Part shown: positions 34,137 to 43,486 of the stretch, in pieces
How positions within the stretch are numbered: position 1 is the stretch's first letter
How the letters are laid out: each line of letters opens with the position of its first letter
From: JANQEU01 sp965601455
Lineage (GTDB): Bacteria > Bacteroidota > Bacteroidia > Cytophagales > Cyclobacteriaceae
Assembly: GCA_965601455.1 (NCBI GenBank)
Contig: OZ271831.1
Coordinates: 4,464,001 to 4,528,000, forward strand
DNA length: 64,000 nucleotides
Direction of reading: 5' to 3'
Notes under the pieces: generated by a model
What the model saw: only the letters and a program-made list of their open reading frames with translations
Database searches by the model: none
What the model was told of the DNA's origin: nothing
Position numbers and translations under genes: made by a program

Positions 34137-35711
34137 GTGGAGGAAAAAGAAATCTCTGTTGGACCTGAATATGGTTATGATCGGGATAGGTTAACTAACT
34201 ATCTGATCAAAAAAGGTATAGTGACTGAAGGTCAAACCTACGAGATTTTGCTTCGTTCCATTGATGCCAGAGGAAGGTCTCCAAAAGTAAGATTACGGAT
34301 AGGTATTGACACTCACCACCATGAATTTGTGGAGTACTTTCCGGATCGTATTCCCACACTTACTGGTAAGTCTGTTGTTATTATTGGAGCAGGCCCAGCC
34401 GGATTATTTGCCGCATTAAAAGCCCTGGAATACGGAATCAAACCCATTGTTATTGAGAGAGGCAAAGATGTTAGGGCACGTCGTCGGGATATCGCCGCGA
34501 TAAACAAGGAACATATTGTCAACGAAAACAGTAACTATTGTTTTGGGGAAGGTGGAGCTGGAACTTATTCCGATGGAAAGCTTTACACCCGTGCAAAAAA
34601 AAGAGGTAGTGTACGTCGTATATTCGAAATACTTGTAGCACACGGCGCGACTGATGAAATCTTGTTTGAGTCCCACCCACACATTGGGACTAATAAGTTA
34701 CCTAAAATCATTACCTCTATTAGGAACACTATACTTGAGTTGGGCGGTGAAATCCATTTTAATACGCTTTTGACTGACTTCAGCATACATGAAAATCAGA
34801 TTACCGGGGTAGAGATAAATGGTCAAGAAAAAATCGAGACTCAAGCTGTTATTTTAGCTACCGGTCATTCTGCCAGGGATATTTATTATTTACTTGACCG
34901 ACAGAATATTCTCATCGAATCCAAACCTTTTGCTCTCGGTGTAAGAGTGGAACATCCTCAACAAATAATTGACCAGATCCAATACAATCAGTGTCCAAGA
35001 GATCCGCAACTTCCTTCAGCGGCCTATTCCATTGTAAATCAGACTTTTTACGGGAAAAAACAACGTGGAGTATTCTCGTTTTGTATGTGTCCTGGTGGAT
35101 TTATTGTACCGGCGGCGACATCGCCAGAAGAGATAGTCGTCAATGGAATGAGTCCCTCCAGAAGAAATAGCAAGTATGCTAATTCGGGAATAGTTGTAGC
35201 GATAGAAAATGAAGATCTTCGCCATTATCAAGATAAAGGACCTTTAGCTGCACTATCCTTTCAAAAAGAAATTGAACGCCTTGCCTGGGTTGCCGGGGGA
35301 AAAAGGCAAACTGCCCCCGCTCAGCGATTAACCGATTTTGTAGATGGCAAGGTCTCTACATCGTTACCTGAAACATCGTATCAACCGGGGGTAATCTCAA
35401 CGGACATGAAAGAAGTTCTGCCAGATTTTGTTCATGAACGTCTCAAGACCGGGTTCAGAGCTTTTGGTAAGAAATTGAAAGGATTCCTGACTAATGAAGC
35501 ACAAATTGTAGGTGTCGAAAGTCGTACCTCCTCTCCTGTTCGAATTCCCAGGGATTCTGAATCGCTTGAACATCCTCAAATCGCTGGTCTTTATCCCTGT
35601 GGAGAAGGAGCAGGGTATGCCGGAGGAATAGTATCAGCGGCTATGGATGGAGAACGGGTTATGGAGCGAATAGCAGCTGTTCTAGAAACGAAGGTGCTTA
35701 ATAGTAAGTGA
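34137..35711 (+). CDS. FAD-dependent oxidoreductase (COG2509-like)
   Basis: Flavoprotein of 524 residues of the NAD(FAD)-utilising dehydrogenase type. An N-terminal alpha/beta domain (about residues 1-75) is followed by the FAD Rossmann motif VVIIGAGPAGLFAALKA, the motif GEGGAGTYSDGKLYTRAKK characteristic of this family, and the C-terminal FAD motif GLYPCGEGAGYAGGIVSAAMDG. The GTG start is chosen because the N-terminal domain begins there in relatives; it sits 4 bases after a -7 box. The physiological substrate is not known. The 3' end overlaps convergent amn by 30 bases. Confidence 0.88.
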   Translation: MEEKEISVGPEYGYDRDRLTNYLIKKGIVTEGQTYEILLRSIDARGRSPKVRLRIGIDTHHHEFVEYFPDRIPTLTGKSVVIIGAGPAGLFAALKALEYGIKPIVIERGKDVRARRRDIAAINKEHIVNENSNYCFGEGGAGTYSDGKLYTRAKKRGSVRRIFEILVAHGATDEILFESHPHIGTNKLPKIITSIRNTILELGGEIHFNTLLTDFSIHENQITGVEINGQEKIETQAVILATGHSARDIYYLLDRQNILIESKPFALGVRVEHPQQIIDQIQYNQCPRDPQLPSAAYSIVNQTFYGKKQRGVFSFCMCPGGFIVPAATSPEEIVVNGMSPSRRNSKYANSGIVVAIENEDLRHYQDKGPLAALSFQKEIERLAWVAGGKRQTAPAQRLTDFVDGKVSTSLPETSYQPGVISTDMKEVLPDFVHERLKTGFRAFGKKLKGFLTNEAQIVGVESRTSSPVRIPRDSESLEHPQIAGLYPCGEGAGYAGGIVSAAMDGERVMERIAAVLETKVLNSK

Positions 35712-36452
35712 TCTATTAATCAACTGTTTCAAGGAATCACATCCGATTTTTACGTGGCGTTGTACGTAGTTTTCCGTTACCTTCTTGTCACTTTCGTCCG
35801 TCTTTACCCCTTCAGGAATCATTGGGATGTCGGAAACTAACAAGAGAGCCCCGGCTGGAATCTTGTTCTTGAAAGCTGCCGTGAAAATTGTTGCCGTCTC
35901 CATGTCAATTGCCATGGTCCTAAGTTGTTTCAGGTATCTTTTAAACTTGTCATCGTGTTCCCAAACTCTCCTATTTGTGGTGTAAACCGTACCTGTCCAG
36001 TAATCAAGTTCATGATCCCGGATGGTTGTAGAAATAGCCTTTTGCAAGGCAAAAGAAGGCAATGCTGGTACTTCCGGTGGCATATAGTCATCAGAGGTCC
36101 CTTCACCTCGAATGGCAGCAATCGGAAGAATAAGATCACCTACGCTGTTCTTTCTTTTTAATCCACCACATTTACCCAGAAATAGAACCGCCCTAGGTCG
36201 AATAGCGGTCAAAAGATCCAGCACTGTGGCAGCATTGGCTGAGCCCATACCAAAATTAATAATGGTTATTCCACCGGCGGTAGCACATTGCATGCTTCTC
36301 TCTGAGCCAATAATCTCAACTCCTTGCCATTCGGCGAAATACTCAATATAGTTAAGAAAATTCGTTAACAGGATATACTTGCCAAACTGGTCAAGTGATT
36401 GACCTGTATATCTTGGCAACCAATTTTTTACTATTTCGCTTTTGGTCTTCAT
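35682..36452 (-). CDS. amn: AMP nucleosidase (short Bacteroidota form)
   Basis: Hydrolyses AMP to adenine and ribose 5-phosphate. The 256-residue product is a phosphorylase-fold protein with the nucleoside-phosphorylase glycine motif FGMGSANAATVLDLL, FLGKCGGLK, and AIDMETATIFTAAF with the catalytic region; it lacks the N-terminal regulatory domain of E. coli Amn (484 residues). This corresponds to the short AMP nucleosidase family. It follows the FAD/FeS oxidoreductase by 12 bases at the end of the glgB operon and overlaps the convergent gene by 30 bases. Confidence 0.9.
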   Translation of the reverse strand: MKTKSEIVKNWLPRYTGQSLDQFGKYILLTNFLNYIEYFAEWQGVEIIGSERSMQCATAGGITIINFGMGSANAATVLDLLTAIRPRAVLFLGKCGGLKRKNSVGDLILPIAAIRGEGTSDDYMPPEVPALPSFALQKAISTTIRDHELDYWTGTVYTTNRRVWEHDDKFKRYLKQLRTMAIDMETATIFTAAFKNKIPAGALLLVSDIPMIPEGVKTDESDKKVTENYVQRHVKIGCDSLKQLINRSLTIKHLRF

Positions 36453-36464
36453 TTGATATGATAC

Positions 36465-39389
36465 CTATCCTGGTTTTTTCAAGGCTCTATAAAGCACCTG
36501 AGCTGGGTGATGAGAATCCCGATCAGTTCCATCTTTAATCTGATGTCTGCAGCTCGTACCCGCTGCCACAACCAACTGTTCATTCTCAAGGGTTCTTACT
36601 TTTGGAAATAGAACTAATTCACCTACTTCCATACTTAAATCATAATGTTCTTTTTCATATCCGAAAGACCCTGCCATGCCACAGCATCCAGAAGGAATCA
36701 TTCTGACCTTATAGTTTTCTGGTATTTCCAGGATCTTTTTCGTCGGAGTCATTGATGAGAGTGCTTTTTGATGGCAATGGCCATGCACAAATATTTCCTG
36801 CTGGTCAGTAGTAAACTGATCACGACTAATTCTTCCAGAATCCCACTCTTTTGACAAAAACTCTTCCAAGGTGAATACACATTCGGAAATTTTTGTTGCT
36901 TTTTCCTTTTGTTCATCACGCAACAAATCAATGTATTCATCACGAAAAGTCAATATCGCTGATGGCTCTATGCCAACCAAAACGAAATCTTCATCCAGCA
37001 TCTTATAAACCGTTTCTATATTTCGTTCTGCAATTTCCCTGGCTTCATCAAGAAACCCTTTCGAAAGATAGGTACGCCCACTTTCTATTCCAGATATAAT
37101 CTGAACCTGATAACCCAGTTCATCCAATAGAGAAATCGCATCTCTTCCAACATTGAAGTCGTTGAACTCGGTAAATTCATCTACAAAAACGGTTACTTTT
37201 CTACCGCCTTGGCTGGATGGTTTAAATCGTTTTCTATACCATTTAGAAACGGCTTGCTTATTTAATTGCGGTAGACTTCTCTTGGGAGCAAAACCAAGAA
37301 TTTGTTTAAATACAAATTCCAGCGGCTTTATGGACATGAAAATTCTGTATAAGACTCCAACATGAGAAGCAAGCTTCATCCCTTTGGTAAAGTTGGCAAT
37401 TTGCTTTGCTCGAAATGGTACCCCTTCTCGTTGGTAATACTTGTGCGTCCATTCGGCTTTGATCTTGGCCATATCCACATTAGACGGACATTCCGATTTA
37501 CATCCTTTACAGGACAAACACAGATCCAATATGTCTTTTACCTCTTCGCTAGAAAATGGATCAGAAATAGAACTTTGAGTCATGTATTCCCTAAGCACAT
37601 TTGCCCTTGCCCGGGTAGTATCTCGTTCGTTCCTGGTAGCCATAAAACTTGGACACATAGTACCACCAGACAACTCAGTTTTCCGGCAATCTCCGGAACC
37701 ATTGCATTGTTCAACTGCACGTATGTATCCCTCTGTTTCTGAAAAATCAAAGACAGTGTCAATTTCAGGAGTCTCCTGATTTTCAAAGAATCTTAAATGA
37801 GTATCCATCGGAGGGCTATCGACAATCTTACCAGGGTTGAAAATGCCGTCGGGATCCCATGAATTTTTAATCCCTCTTAAAAGCTCATAATTATGCTCTC
37901 CCAGCATTTTTGATATAAACTCTCCTCTTAACCGACCGTCGCCATGCTCTCCGGAAAGAGACCCGTTATAACCCTTTACCAGATCCGCAATGTCCTCAGC
38001 AATCACTCTAAAAAGTCTTCGGCCTTCGGAAGTCTTTAAATTCAGAATCGGCCTTAAATGCAATTCGCCGGACCCCGCATGTGCATAATGAACGCTATAC
38101 AGGTTATGCCTTTGAAGAATTTTATTGAAATCACGAATGTAATCCGGCAACTGCTGGACATTGACAGCTGTGTCTTCGATTACGGGAGCAGGTTTTGCAT
38201 CACCTGGAATATTCGACAGCAATCCCAAACCTGCCTTCCGCAAGCCCCAGACCCTAGACATATCCTCCCCGCTGATTACCGGATAAGCATATCCTAGGCC
38301 TTCTTTCTTTAGTTTCTTAACCAGAATATCAACTGTTTGGATAACCTCTGCCTCATCCTCCCGAGCCAATTCAACAACAAGAATTGCTTTCGGATCCCCC
38401 TCAAGAAAGAATCGGTTTGTTTTGTAAAGAATTGATCGCTTTGTTGCATCAAGTATGTAATGATCCATCAACTCGCTAGCAGATGGATTGTGCTCCAATG
38501 CAACCAGATTGGCTAACAAAGACTCATGGATTGATTCACAATGAATACAAACCAACCGCTTATGTTTAGGTGGCAATGGAGTAAGTCTTATTTTGGCCTC
38601 GGTCACAATTCCAAGTGTCCCCTCGGATCCTGCTACCAGACTACAAAAATTGAAGTTCTCTCCATTTTTGGTGAACGGACGATGCCTTAGTAGCATATCC
38701 AGAGCATAGCCGGTATTTCTTCTTGGAATATGCTCTTCTGGGTATCCTTCCCTAATCTCCTTTTGATTAGCCTCCAGTGAAAGAACTTCTTTCACATCCA
38801 TATACAGCTTTGTATGCAAGTCTCCGGTCGTATGGTGACCGTTGCACCTTGCCAGAAATGCGTCATTGTCCAAAGGACCAAACCACGCTTCACTGCCATC
38901 TGAAAGCACCATTTTTACCTCCAGCAAATGTTCCCTGGTACTCCCATAAACCACACTGTTAGACCCACATGAGTTGTTCCCAATCATGCCTCCTATCATT
39001 GCCCGGTTAGCAGTCGATGTTTCAGGAGCAAAAAAATACCCCATCGAAGCCAACTGCTTGTTCAGATCATCTCTAACAATACCGGGTTGGATCCAAGCAT
39101 AACCCTCATCCTGGTTTATTTCAATTACTGAATCAAAATACTTAGAGATATCCACCACTATCCCGTTACCTACCACCTGCCCAGCAAGTGAAGTTCCAGC
39201 GGTCCGGGGTATCAGGCTTTTTACATTATCTCTGGCGTAGTTTACCAGAGAAATAATATCGTCTTTGCTTCTGGGAATGGCCACTGCCTCCGGTAACTCC
39301 CTGTATGCGGAAGCATCCGTGGCATACAACCTTCTGGTCTTTTCGTCAGTATAATATTCACCCTCAAAGGGAAAATCAAGTGTTGCCAT
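36465..39389 (-). CDS. FAD-linked / 4Fe-4S D-2-hydroxyacid oxidoreductase (YdiJ-like)
   Basis: A 974-residue fusion. Residues 1-560 are a PCMH-type FAD domain with a D-lactate/glycolate oxidase-type C-terminal part (IPRTAGTSLAGQVVGNGIVVD, SGEHGDGRLRGEF). They are followed by an Fe-S domain (CNGSGDCRK...CPSFMAT and CLSCKGCKSECPSNVD) and C-terminal CCG-type repeats (HGHCHQKAL, IPSGCCGMAGSFGY). This order is that of YdiJ-type enzymes, which oxidise D-2-hydroxyacids such as D-lactate or D-2-hydroxyglutarate; the substrate here is not decidable. It overlaps the end of glgB by 1 base (TAATG), so it is translationally coupled, and amn follows after 12 bases. Confidence 0.9.
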   Translation of the reverse strand: MATLDFPFEGEYYTDEKTRRLYATDASAYRELPEAVAIPRSKDDIISLVNYARDNVKSLIPRTAGTSLAGQVVGNGIVVDISKYFDSVIEINQDEGYAWIQPGIVRDDLNKQLASMGYFFAPETSTANRAMIGGMIGNNSCGSNSVVYGSTREHLLEVKMVLSDGSEAWFGPLDNDAFLARCNGHHTTGDLHTKLYMDVKEVLSLEANQKEIREGYPEEHIPRRNTGYALDMLLRHRPFTKNGENFNFCSLVAGSEGTLGIVTEAKIRLTPLPPKHKRLVCIHCESIHESLLANLVALEHNPSASELMDHYILDATKRSILYKTNRFFLEGDPKAILVVELAREDEAEVIQTVDILVKKLKKEGLGYAYPVISGEDMSRVWGLRKAGLGLLSNIPGDAKPAPVIEDTAVNVQQLPDYIRDFNKILQRHNLYSVHYAHAGSGELHLRPILNLKTSEGRRLFRVIAEDIADLVKGYNGSLSGEHGDGRLRGEFISKMLGEHNYELLRGIKNSWDPDGIFNPGKIVDSPPMDTHLRFFENQETPEIDTVFDFSETEGYIRAVEQCNGSGDCRKTELSGGTMCPSFMATRNERDTTRARANVLREYMTQSSISDPFSSEEVKDILDLCLSCKGCKSECPSNVDMAKIKAEWTHKYYQREGVPFRAKQIANFTKGMKLASHVGVLYRIFMSIKPLEFVFKQILGFAPKRSLPQLNKQAVSKWYRKRFKPSSQGGRKVTVFVDEFTEFNDFNVGRDAISLLDELGYQVQIISGIESGRTYLSKGFLDEAREIAERNIETVYKMLDEDFVLVGIEPSAILTFRDEYIDLLRDEQKEKATKISECVFTLEEFLSKEWDSGRISRDQFTTDQQEIFVHGHCHQKALSSMTPTKKILEIPENYKVRMIPSGCCGMAGSFGYEKEHYDLSMEVGELVLFPKVRTLENEQLVVAAGTSCRHQIKDGTDRDSHHPAQVLYRALKKPG

Positions 39390-41398
39390 TAAGTATCCAT
39401 TCGCTTCAACACCAAAGCTACTCTACTCGGTAGGTATACGCTAACAAAATTCTCTTTCATGACCTCTACAGAGTGATATTCCAGGTTGTTGTCAACTCTC
39501 CCAAAACCGCCAAACCCAGAATCATCGGTGTTTAATATAATGTTGTATTTTCCGGCTTCCGGAACCCAAAAACGATAATCAGGAACCGAATTTGTCGGAC
39601 TAAAATTCATGGCAAAAATCAGATTATTCCGCTCGAAAATAATTGTATGATTGGTCTGATCCATATTAAGTAGTTTGGCTGGTAGGGCTGAAACTACCTT
39701 GTTTTCAGTAGCCATCTTTACCATGGATTCATCGAAAGCGTTCAAGTACTTATATCTCAAATCCGGATGGTCCGCCAGGCTCCATTGCCTCCTCGCATAC
39801 TTGTAGCTCCAATTGTTACCTTCCCTAGGAAAATCAACCCATTCAGGATGACCAAATTCATTCCCAATGAAATTTAACCATCCTTCTCCACCACTTGCTA
39901 TAGTTATCAACCTAATCATCTTATGAAGCGCTATTCCTCTGTCAATGATCAGGCTCTCATGATCAACGTGCATATGTTCATACATCTCCTTATCCATAAG
40001 CCAAAATGCAAGGGACTTATCTCCAACAAGTGCCTGATCATGTGATTCTGCATAAGCAATGGTATTCTCTCCGAATCTTCTATTGGTTACCGTATGCCAT
40101 AATTCCTCCATGTTCCATTCCTCATCCCCCTTATGCTTTAACAGTTTTATCCAATAGTCAGGAATTCCCATGGCCAATCGGAAATCAAAACCCATACCTC
40201 CTTCTTTTACTGGCCTGCAAAGCCCCGGCATTCCACTCATATCTTCTGCTATGGTAATTGCCCCGGGCTTCAGATCATGAATTAAATCGTTAGCGAGTTG
40301 CAGGTAGGTAAGAACATCCCAATCGACATCATTAAAATATTTATCGTAGTGATCAAATGAAATATGATCACCATGATGAAAATACAACATCGAGGTAACC
40401 CCGTCGTATCGGTACCCATCAAAATGGAATTCTTGGATCCAATAGGCTACATTCGAAACCAGAAAGCGGAGCACCTGCTCCTCTCCATAGTTGAAAAGTC
40501 TTGAATCCCATGCGCTGTGAAAGCCTTTTCCACCAGCATGAAAGTACAAATCTGTCCCATCAAATTCATTTAGTCCTTCGGCCGTATTTTTCACCGCATG
40601 AGAATGAACCAGATCCATGATGACCGCCATTCCAAGCTTGTGTGCAGCATTAACTAATTCCTTTAGGTCGTCAGGTGTACCAAAGCGACTGCTTGGTGCA
40701 AAAAAACTACTTACATGGTATCCAAAGGAGCCATAATAGGGGTGTTCTTGCACGGCCATTATTTGAAGTGTATTGTATCCCTGCTTATGGATTCTGGGCA
40801 GCACCTGCTTCTGAAACTCCTTATAGGTTCCAACTCCTTCTTTCTCTAGTGCCATCCCGATATGGCATTCGTAGATATACGGTTGTTCCTTGGAAGCATC
40901 AGGTCGAAAGTCTTTATCTGTCCACTTGAATGTTTTCTTTGGAGACCAAATACAGCCCGCAAAATCATGCGATTGAGGATCCTGTACAACGTAGTTCATG
41001 TAGGCGGGAATACGATCCATCGCTCCCTTGGAAGAAACTATATGAACTTTAAGCTTATCCCCGTCTTTTATCTCGGTGCCATCCAGTGTGATTTCCCAGA
41101 CACCATCATCATTCTTCTTAAGCGGATGAGCATCACGATTCCAATTATTGAAATCTCCAGTTAATGATAATTGCTTGGCATTCGGTGCCCACTCACGATA
41201 TGACCATTTCTTATTCTTATTGTCGTAATTAAATCCTAGTTCACGGTATGCTTCCCCAAATTTTTTCAGAGACTTATACTTGTTTTTAATGTGCTTTATT
41301 CGATCCTGATAACGTCCAATCCGATTCTTGATATCCTCGGTGTAGGGTTCCAACCAGGGGTCATTTTGTACCAAAATAGGAATGTTCTTTTTAGCCAT
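39389..41398 (-). CDS. glgB: 1,4-alpha-glucan branching enzyme (eukaryote-like type)
   Basis: Makes alpha-1,6 branches in glycogen. N-terminal CBM48 (about residues 55-150, YREWAPNAKQLSLTGDFNNW) precedes a GH13 barrel with catalytic segments YRYDGVTSMLYFHHG (nucleophile Asp), ITIAEDMSGMPG (acid/base Glu) and AYAESHDQALVGDKSLAF. These are of the eukaryotic-type branching enzyme (GH13_8-like) rather than E. coli GlgB. ATG 41398 (MAKKNIPILVQNDPW) is preferred to the upstream extension. It is first in glgB-FAD/FeS oxidoreductase-amn; no other glycogen genes are present. Confidence 0.93.
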   Translation of the reverse strand: MAKKNIPILVQNDPWLEPYTEDIKNRIGRYQDRIKHIKNKYKSLKKFGEAYRELGFNYDNKNKKWSYREWAPNAKQLSLTGDFNNWNRDAHPLKKNDDGVWEITLDGTEIKDGDKLKVHIVSSKGAMDRIPAYMNYVVQDPQSHDFAGCIWSPKKTFKWTDKDFRPDASKEQPYIYECHIGMALEKEGVGTYKEFQKQVLPRIHKQGYNTLQIMAVQEHPYYGSFGYHVSSFFAPSSRFGTPDDLKELVNAAHKLGMAVIMDLVHSHAVKNTAEGLNEFDGTDLYFHAGGKGFHSAWDSRLFNYGEEQVLRFLVSNVAYWIQEFHFDGYRYDGVTSMLYFHHGDHISFDHYDKYFNDVDWDVLTYLQLANDLIHDLKPGAITIAEDMSGMPGLCRPVKEGGMGFDFRLAMGIPDYWIKLLKHKGDEEWNMEELWHTVTNRRFGENTIAYAESHDQALVGDKSLAFWLMDKEMYEHMHVDHESLIIDRGIALHKMIRLITIASGGEGWLNFIGNEFGHPEWVDFPREGNNWSYKYARRQWSLADHPDLRYKYLNAFDESMVKMATENKVVSALPAKLLNMDQTNHTIIFERNNLIFAMNFSPTNSVPDYRFWVPEAGKYNIILNTDDSGFGGFGRVDNNLEYHSVEVMKENFVSVYLPSRVALVLKRMDT

Positions 41399-41530
41399 AT
41401 TAAGTGGGGTAACGTATCTAATCACAATATAGTCACTTAACTATAAGCATTCCTGTATTGAGTATGAATCGAAACAGACTCTTAGAAAGAATTTGATTTT
41501 ATTTACGAGCAGGTTTTTGATTTTCGATCT

Positions 41531-42580
41531 ATGTTGAAAAGTGCTTTCTACTTCTTCATGAAAAACTACATGGCCCTGGTCAAGTATTTTTACTTTGGTC
41601 GAGTAGAAATAGTAGGAAGAGAGAAAATTCCAGTTGGCAAACCAATCATTTATTCTTGTAATCATCAGAATGCATTTATGGATGCACTACTGATCGGTTC
41701 CATTTCCCCGATAAGAATTACCTCCCTTACCCGTTCAGATGTATTTGGAAGCCACGCTGGCATGTGGTTTATGACTGCGCTTCAGATGCAACCAATATAT
41801 AGGATGCGAGACGGAATCAGCCAACTTGAAAAGAATGAGATGGTCTTTGAAAATGTTAGGAGCAAACTTCGAAAAAAAGAAGGTGTCCTTATATTTTCAG
41901 AGGGAAATCACGCCAATAATTACTACCTGCGAACGCTATCAAAAGGCAGTAGCCGAATGGCACTGGAATCACAGGAAAAAATGGAGGAATTGGATATACA
42001 GGTTGTGCCAGTTGGAATCAACTACTTTCATCATCAGCGTCCATTCCATAAATTGTGTATTGTTTTTGAAGATCCGATTTCGGTTAAAGACTACTTTGAC
42101 TTATACAAGGAGCATCCTGCTAAGAGTATCAATCAATTAAAGGCTAGTATAACCGAAGGAATGAAAAAGTGTTTAATGCTTCCTGAAAATTCGGACGACT
42201 ATATTGAAAAACTGAAGTATGTTAATCAACGAAATGAGTCTGTTTTATTTAAGGACTTCGTTGCTGCCCGGCCTGGTGATTTAAAAGCGCAAGAGGAGAA
42301 AAAGCCAGGTCTTAAATCACTAGGCATTGCCCTGGGTATATTTAATTTCCTTCCTCTTTTACTTCTGCAAGTGGTATTAAAGCCAATTAAGGACATCGTT
42401 TTTTATGGATCTCTAAAGTGGGCTAGTGCACTTTTTGTCCTTCCACTATACTGGGTATCGGTGCTTCTTGTTTTTGGTTTGACCCTTGGATGGGTTCAAG
42501 GTGTGACGGCCATGATTCTATGCATAATTACCTTGTTCTTAAGGCAATGGCTAATAAAAAAATCTAACGTGCCTCACTAA
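41531..42580 (+). CDS. Lysophospholipid acyltransferase (PlsC-like)
   Basis: Membrane-associated glycerolipid acyltransferase of 349 residues. The catalytic block is SCNHQNAFMDAL, with His45 and Asp51 separated by five residues, a spacing I recall for the LPLAT subgroup rather than the classical HxxxxD. The second block is LIFSEGNHAN (substrate-binding EGN). Two C-terminal membrane segments (about 255-275 and 300-345) anchor it. It overlaps the convergent downstream gene by 17 bases. Substrate is likely an acyl-glycerophosphate but is not proven. Confidence 0.85.
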   Translation: MLKSAFYFFMKNYMALVKYFYFGRVEIVGREKIPVGKPIIYSCNHQNAFMDALLIGSISPIRITSLTRSDVFGSHAGMWFMTALQMQPIYRMRDGISQLEKNEMVFENVRSKLRKKEGVLIFSEGNHANNYYLRTLSKGSSRMALESQEKMEELDIQVVPVGINYFHHQRPFHKLCIVFEDPISVKDYFDLYKEHPAKSINQLKASITEGMKKCLMLPENSDDYIEKLKYVNQRNESVLFKDFVAARPGDLKAQEEKKPGLKSLGIALGIFNFLPLLLLQVVLKPIKDIVFYGSLKWASALFVLPLYWVSVLLVFGLTLGWVQGVTAMILCIITLFLRQWLIKKSNVPH

Positions 42581-43415
42581 AGAAATTCTTTCTATCGTAG
42601 ATCAGTCTCCCGGAAATATCCCATTCCTTATTAATGTAAGGTTGAAAGTTGAAGTCATATGGTTGGCTGGGATAGATAATTTCTCTTTTTAGTTGTCGGT
42701 TGAAGTAGAATTCCTTCCAGGTACCTATTCGTCGATCATACTTATACATCCCGGTCGCAGCTAGTCGGCCATTTTCATGGAAAGCGTAGTACTTACCTTC
42801 TTTTTCACCGAAATGAACAGGAATTACTTCTTTGACCTTGGTCTTCTCGTAATCATAGAAGGAAAGAAGTGATTGCTCCGGCCATCCCTTCCAGAAGATC
42901 TGCTTATCCTGTAAAATATCATGTTTATTGTACCTAACCCATCTCCGGTGTTTCATTCCTTTGTAAAAATATCCTTCCTCAAGAACCTGATCCCCAATTT
43001 TCTTCACATAATGCCCGTGAAGCACTCCAACATTTTTTGGATTCTTGATGTTTCTTGAGTTTACAATCTTTTTACGCTTGAAGTCATAGAAATAGAAGTC
43101 TTGGATATATTCTTCAGGTCCGACGAAGTCCTTGTATTTCAGGTAGTGAAATAACTCCAGGACCAAAGCCTTCCCAAATCCATTTCGTGTATAACCCCTC
43201 TTGGTTTTAATTCCATAGAAGATCTTACTATTCTTCTTTTTCTTTTTAGGTTTTACTGGCTGGATCAATTCCTGCTCATCATTATCGTCATCTTTCAATT
43301 CAATAGTTAAGGGAGTATCATAATCAACTTTGAATAGGTTGGCTACAGACTCGGATTGGCCTAAAGTGACACCTGTGAACAGAAAAGTGACCAGTATTGT
43401 GAGAAAAGCGCGCAT
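42564..43415 (-). CDS. Secreted YwqK/MORN-repeat-like protein
   Basis: A 283-residue protein with a cleavable signal peptide (FLTILVTFLFTGVTLGQ). After an acidic-to-lysine-rich linker (DDDNDEQELIQPVKPKKKKKNS broken across positions 42-64), the C-terminal half has repeats of the form GKYYAFHENGRLAATGMYK and GTWKEFYFNRQLKREI, resembling MORN/YwqK modules that decorate many Bacteroidota surface proteins. Function is unknown. A TACTTTTG promoter-like box lies 20 bases upstream, in a spacer shared with the divergent peptidase gene. Confidence 0.72.
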   Translation of the reverse strand: MRAFLTILVTFLFTGVTLGQSESVANLFKVDYDTPLTIELKDDDNDEQELIQPVKPKKKKKNSKIFYGIKTKRGYTRNGFGKALVLELFHYLKYKDFVGPEEYIQDFYFYDFKRKKIVNSRNIKNPKNVGVLHGHYVKKIGDQVLEEGYFYKGMKHRRWVRYNKHDILQDKQIFWKGWPEQSLLSFYDYEKTKVKEVIPVHFGEKEGKYYAFHENGRLAATGMYKYDRRIGTWKEFYFNRQLKREIIYPSQPYDFNFQPYINKEWDISGRLIYDRKNFFSEAR

Positions 43416-43434
43416 AAGTATTAAACGTCGACTA

Positions 43435-43442
43435 CAAAAGTA
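43435..43442 (-). promoter_or_regulatory. -7 element of the YwqK-like gene
   Basis: Minus-strand TACTTTTG is an exact TAnnTTTG match; the expected start of transcription is about 14 bases before the ATG. Confidence 0.4.
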
Positions 43443-43473
43443 ATATTATCAGTCATCATAAGCTTTCATCTTT

Positions 43474-43481
43474 TAGCTTTG
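43474..43481 (+). promoter_or_regulatory. -7 element just before the M20 peptidase gene
   Basis: TAGCTTTG is an exact TAnnTTTG match and ends 5 bases before the ATG at 43487, another nearly leaderless arrangement. A -33 box is not obvious. Confidence 0.4.
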
Positions 43482-43486
43482 AGTAT

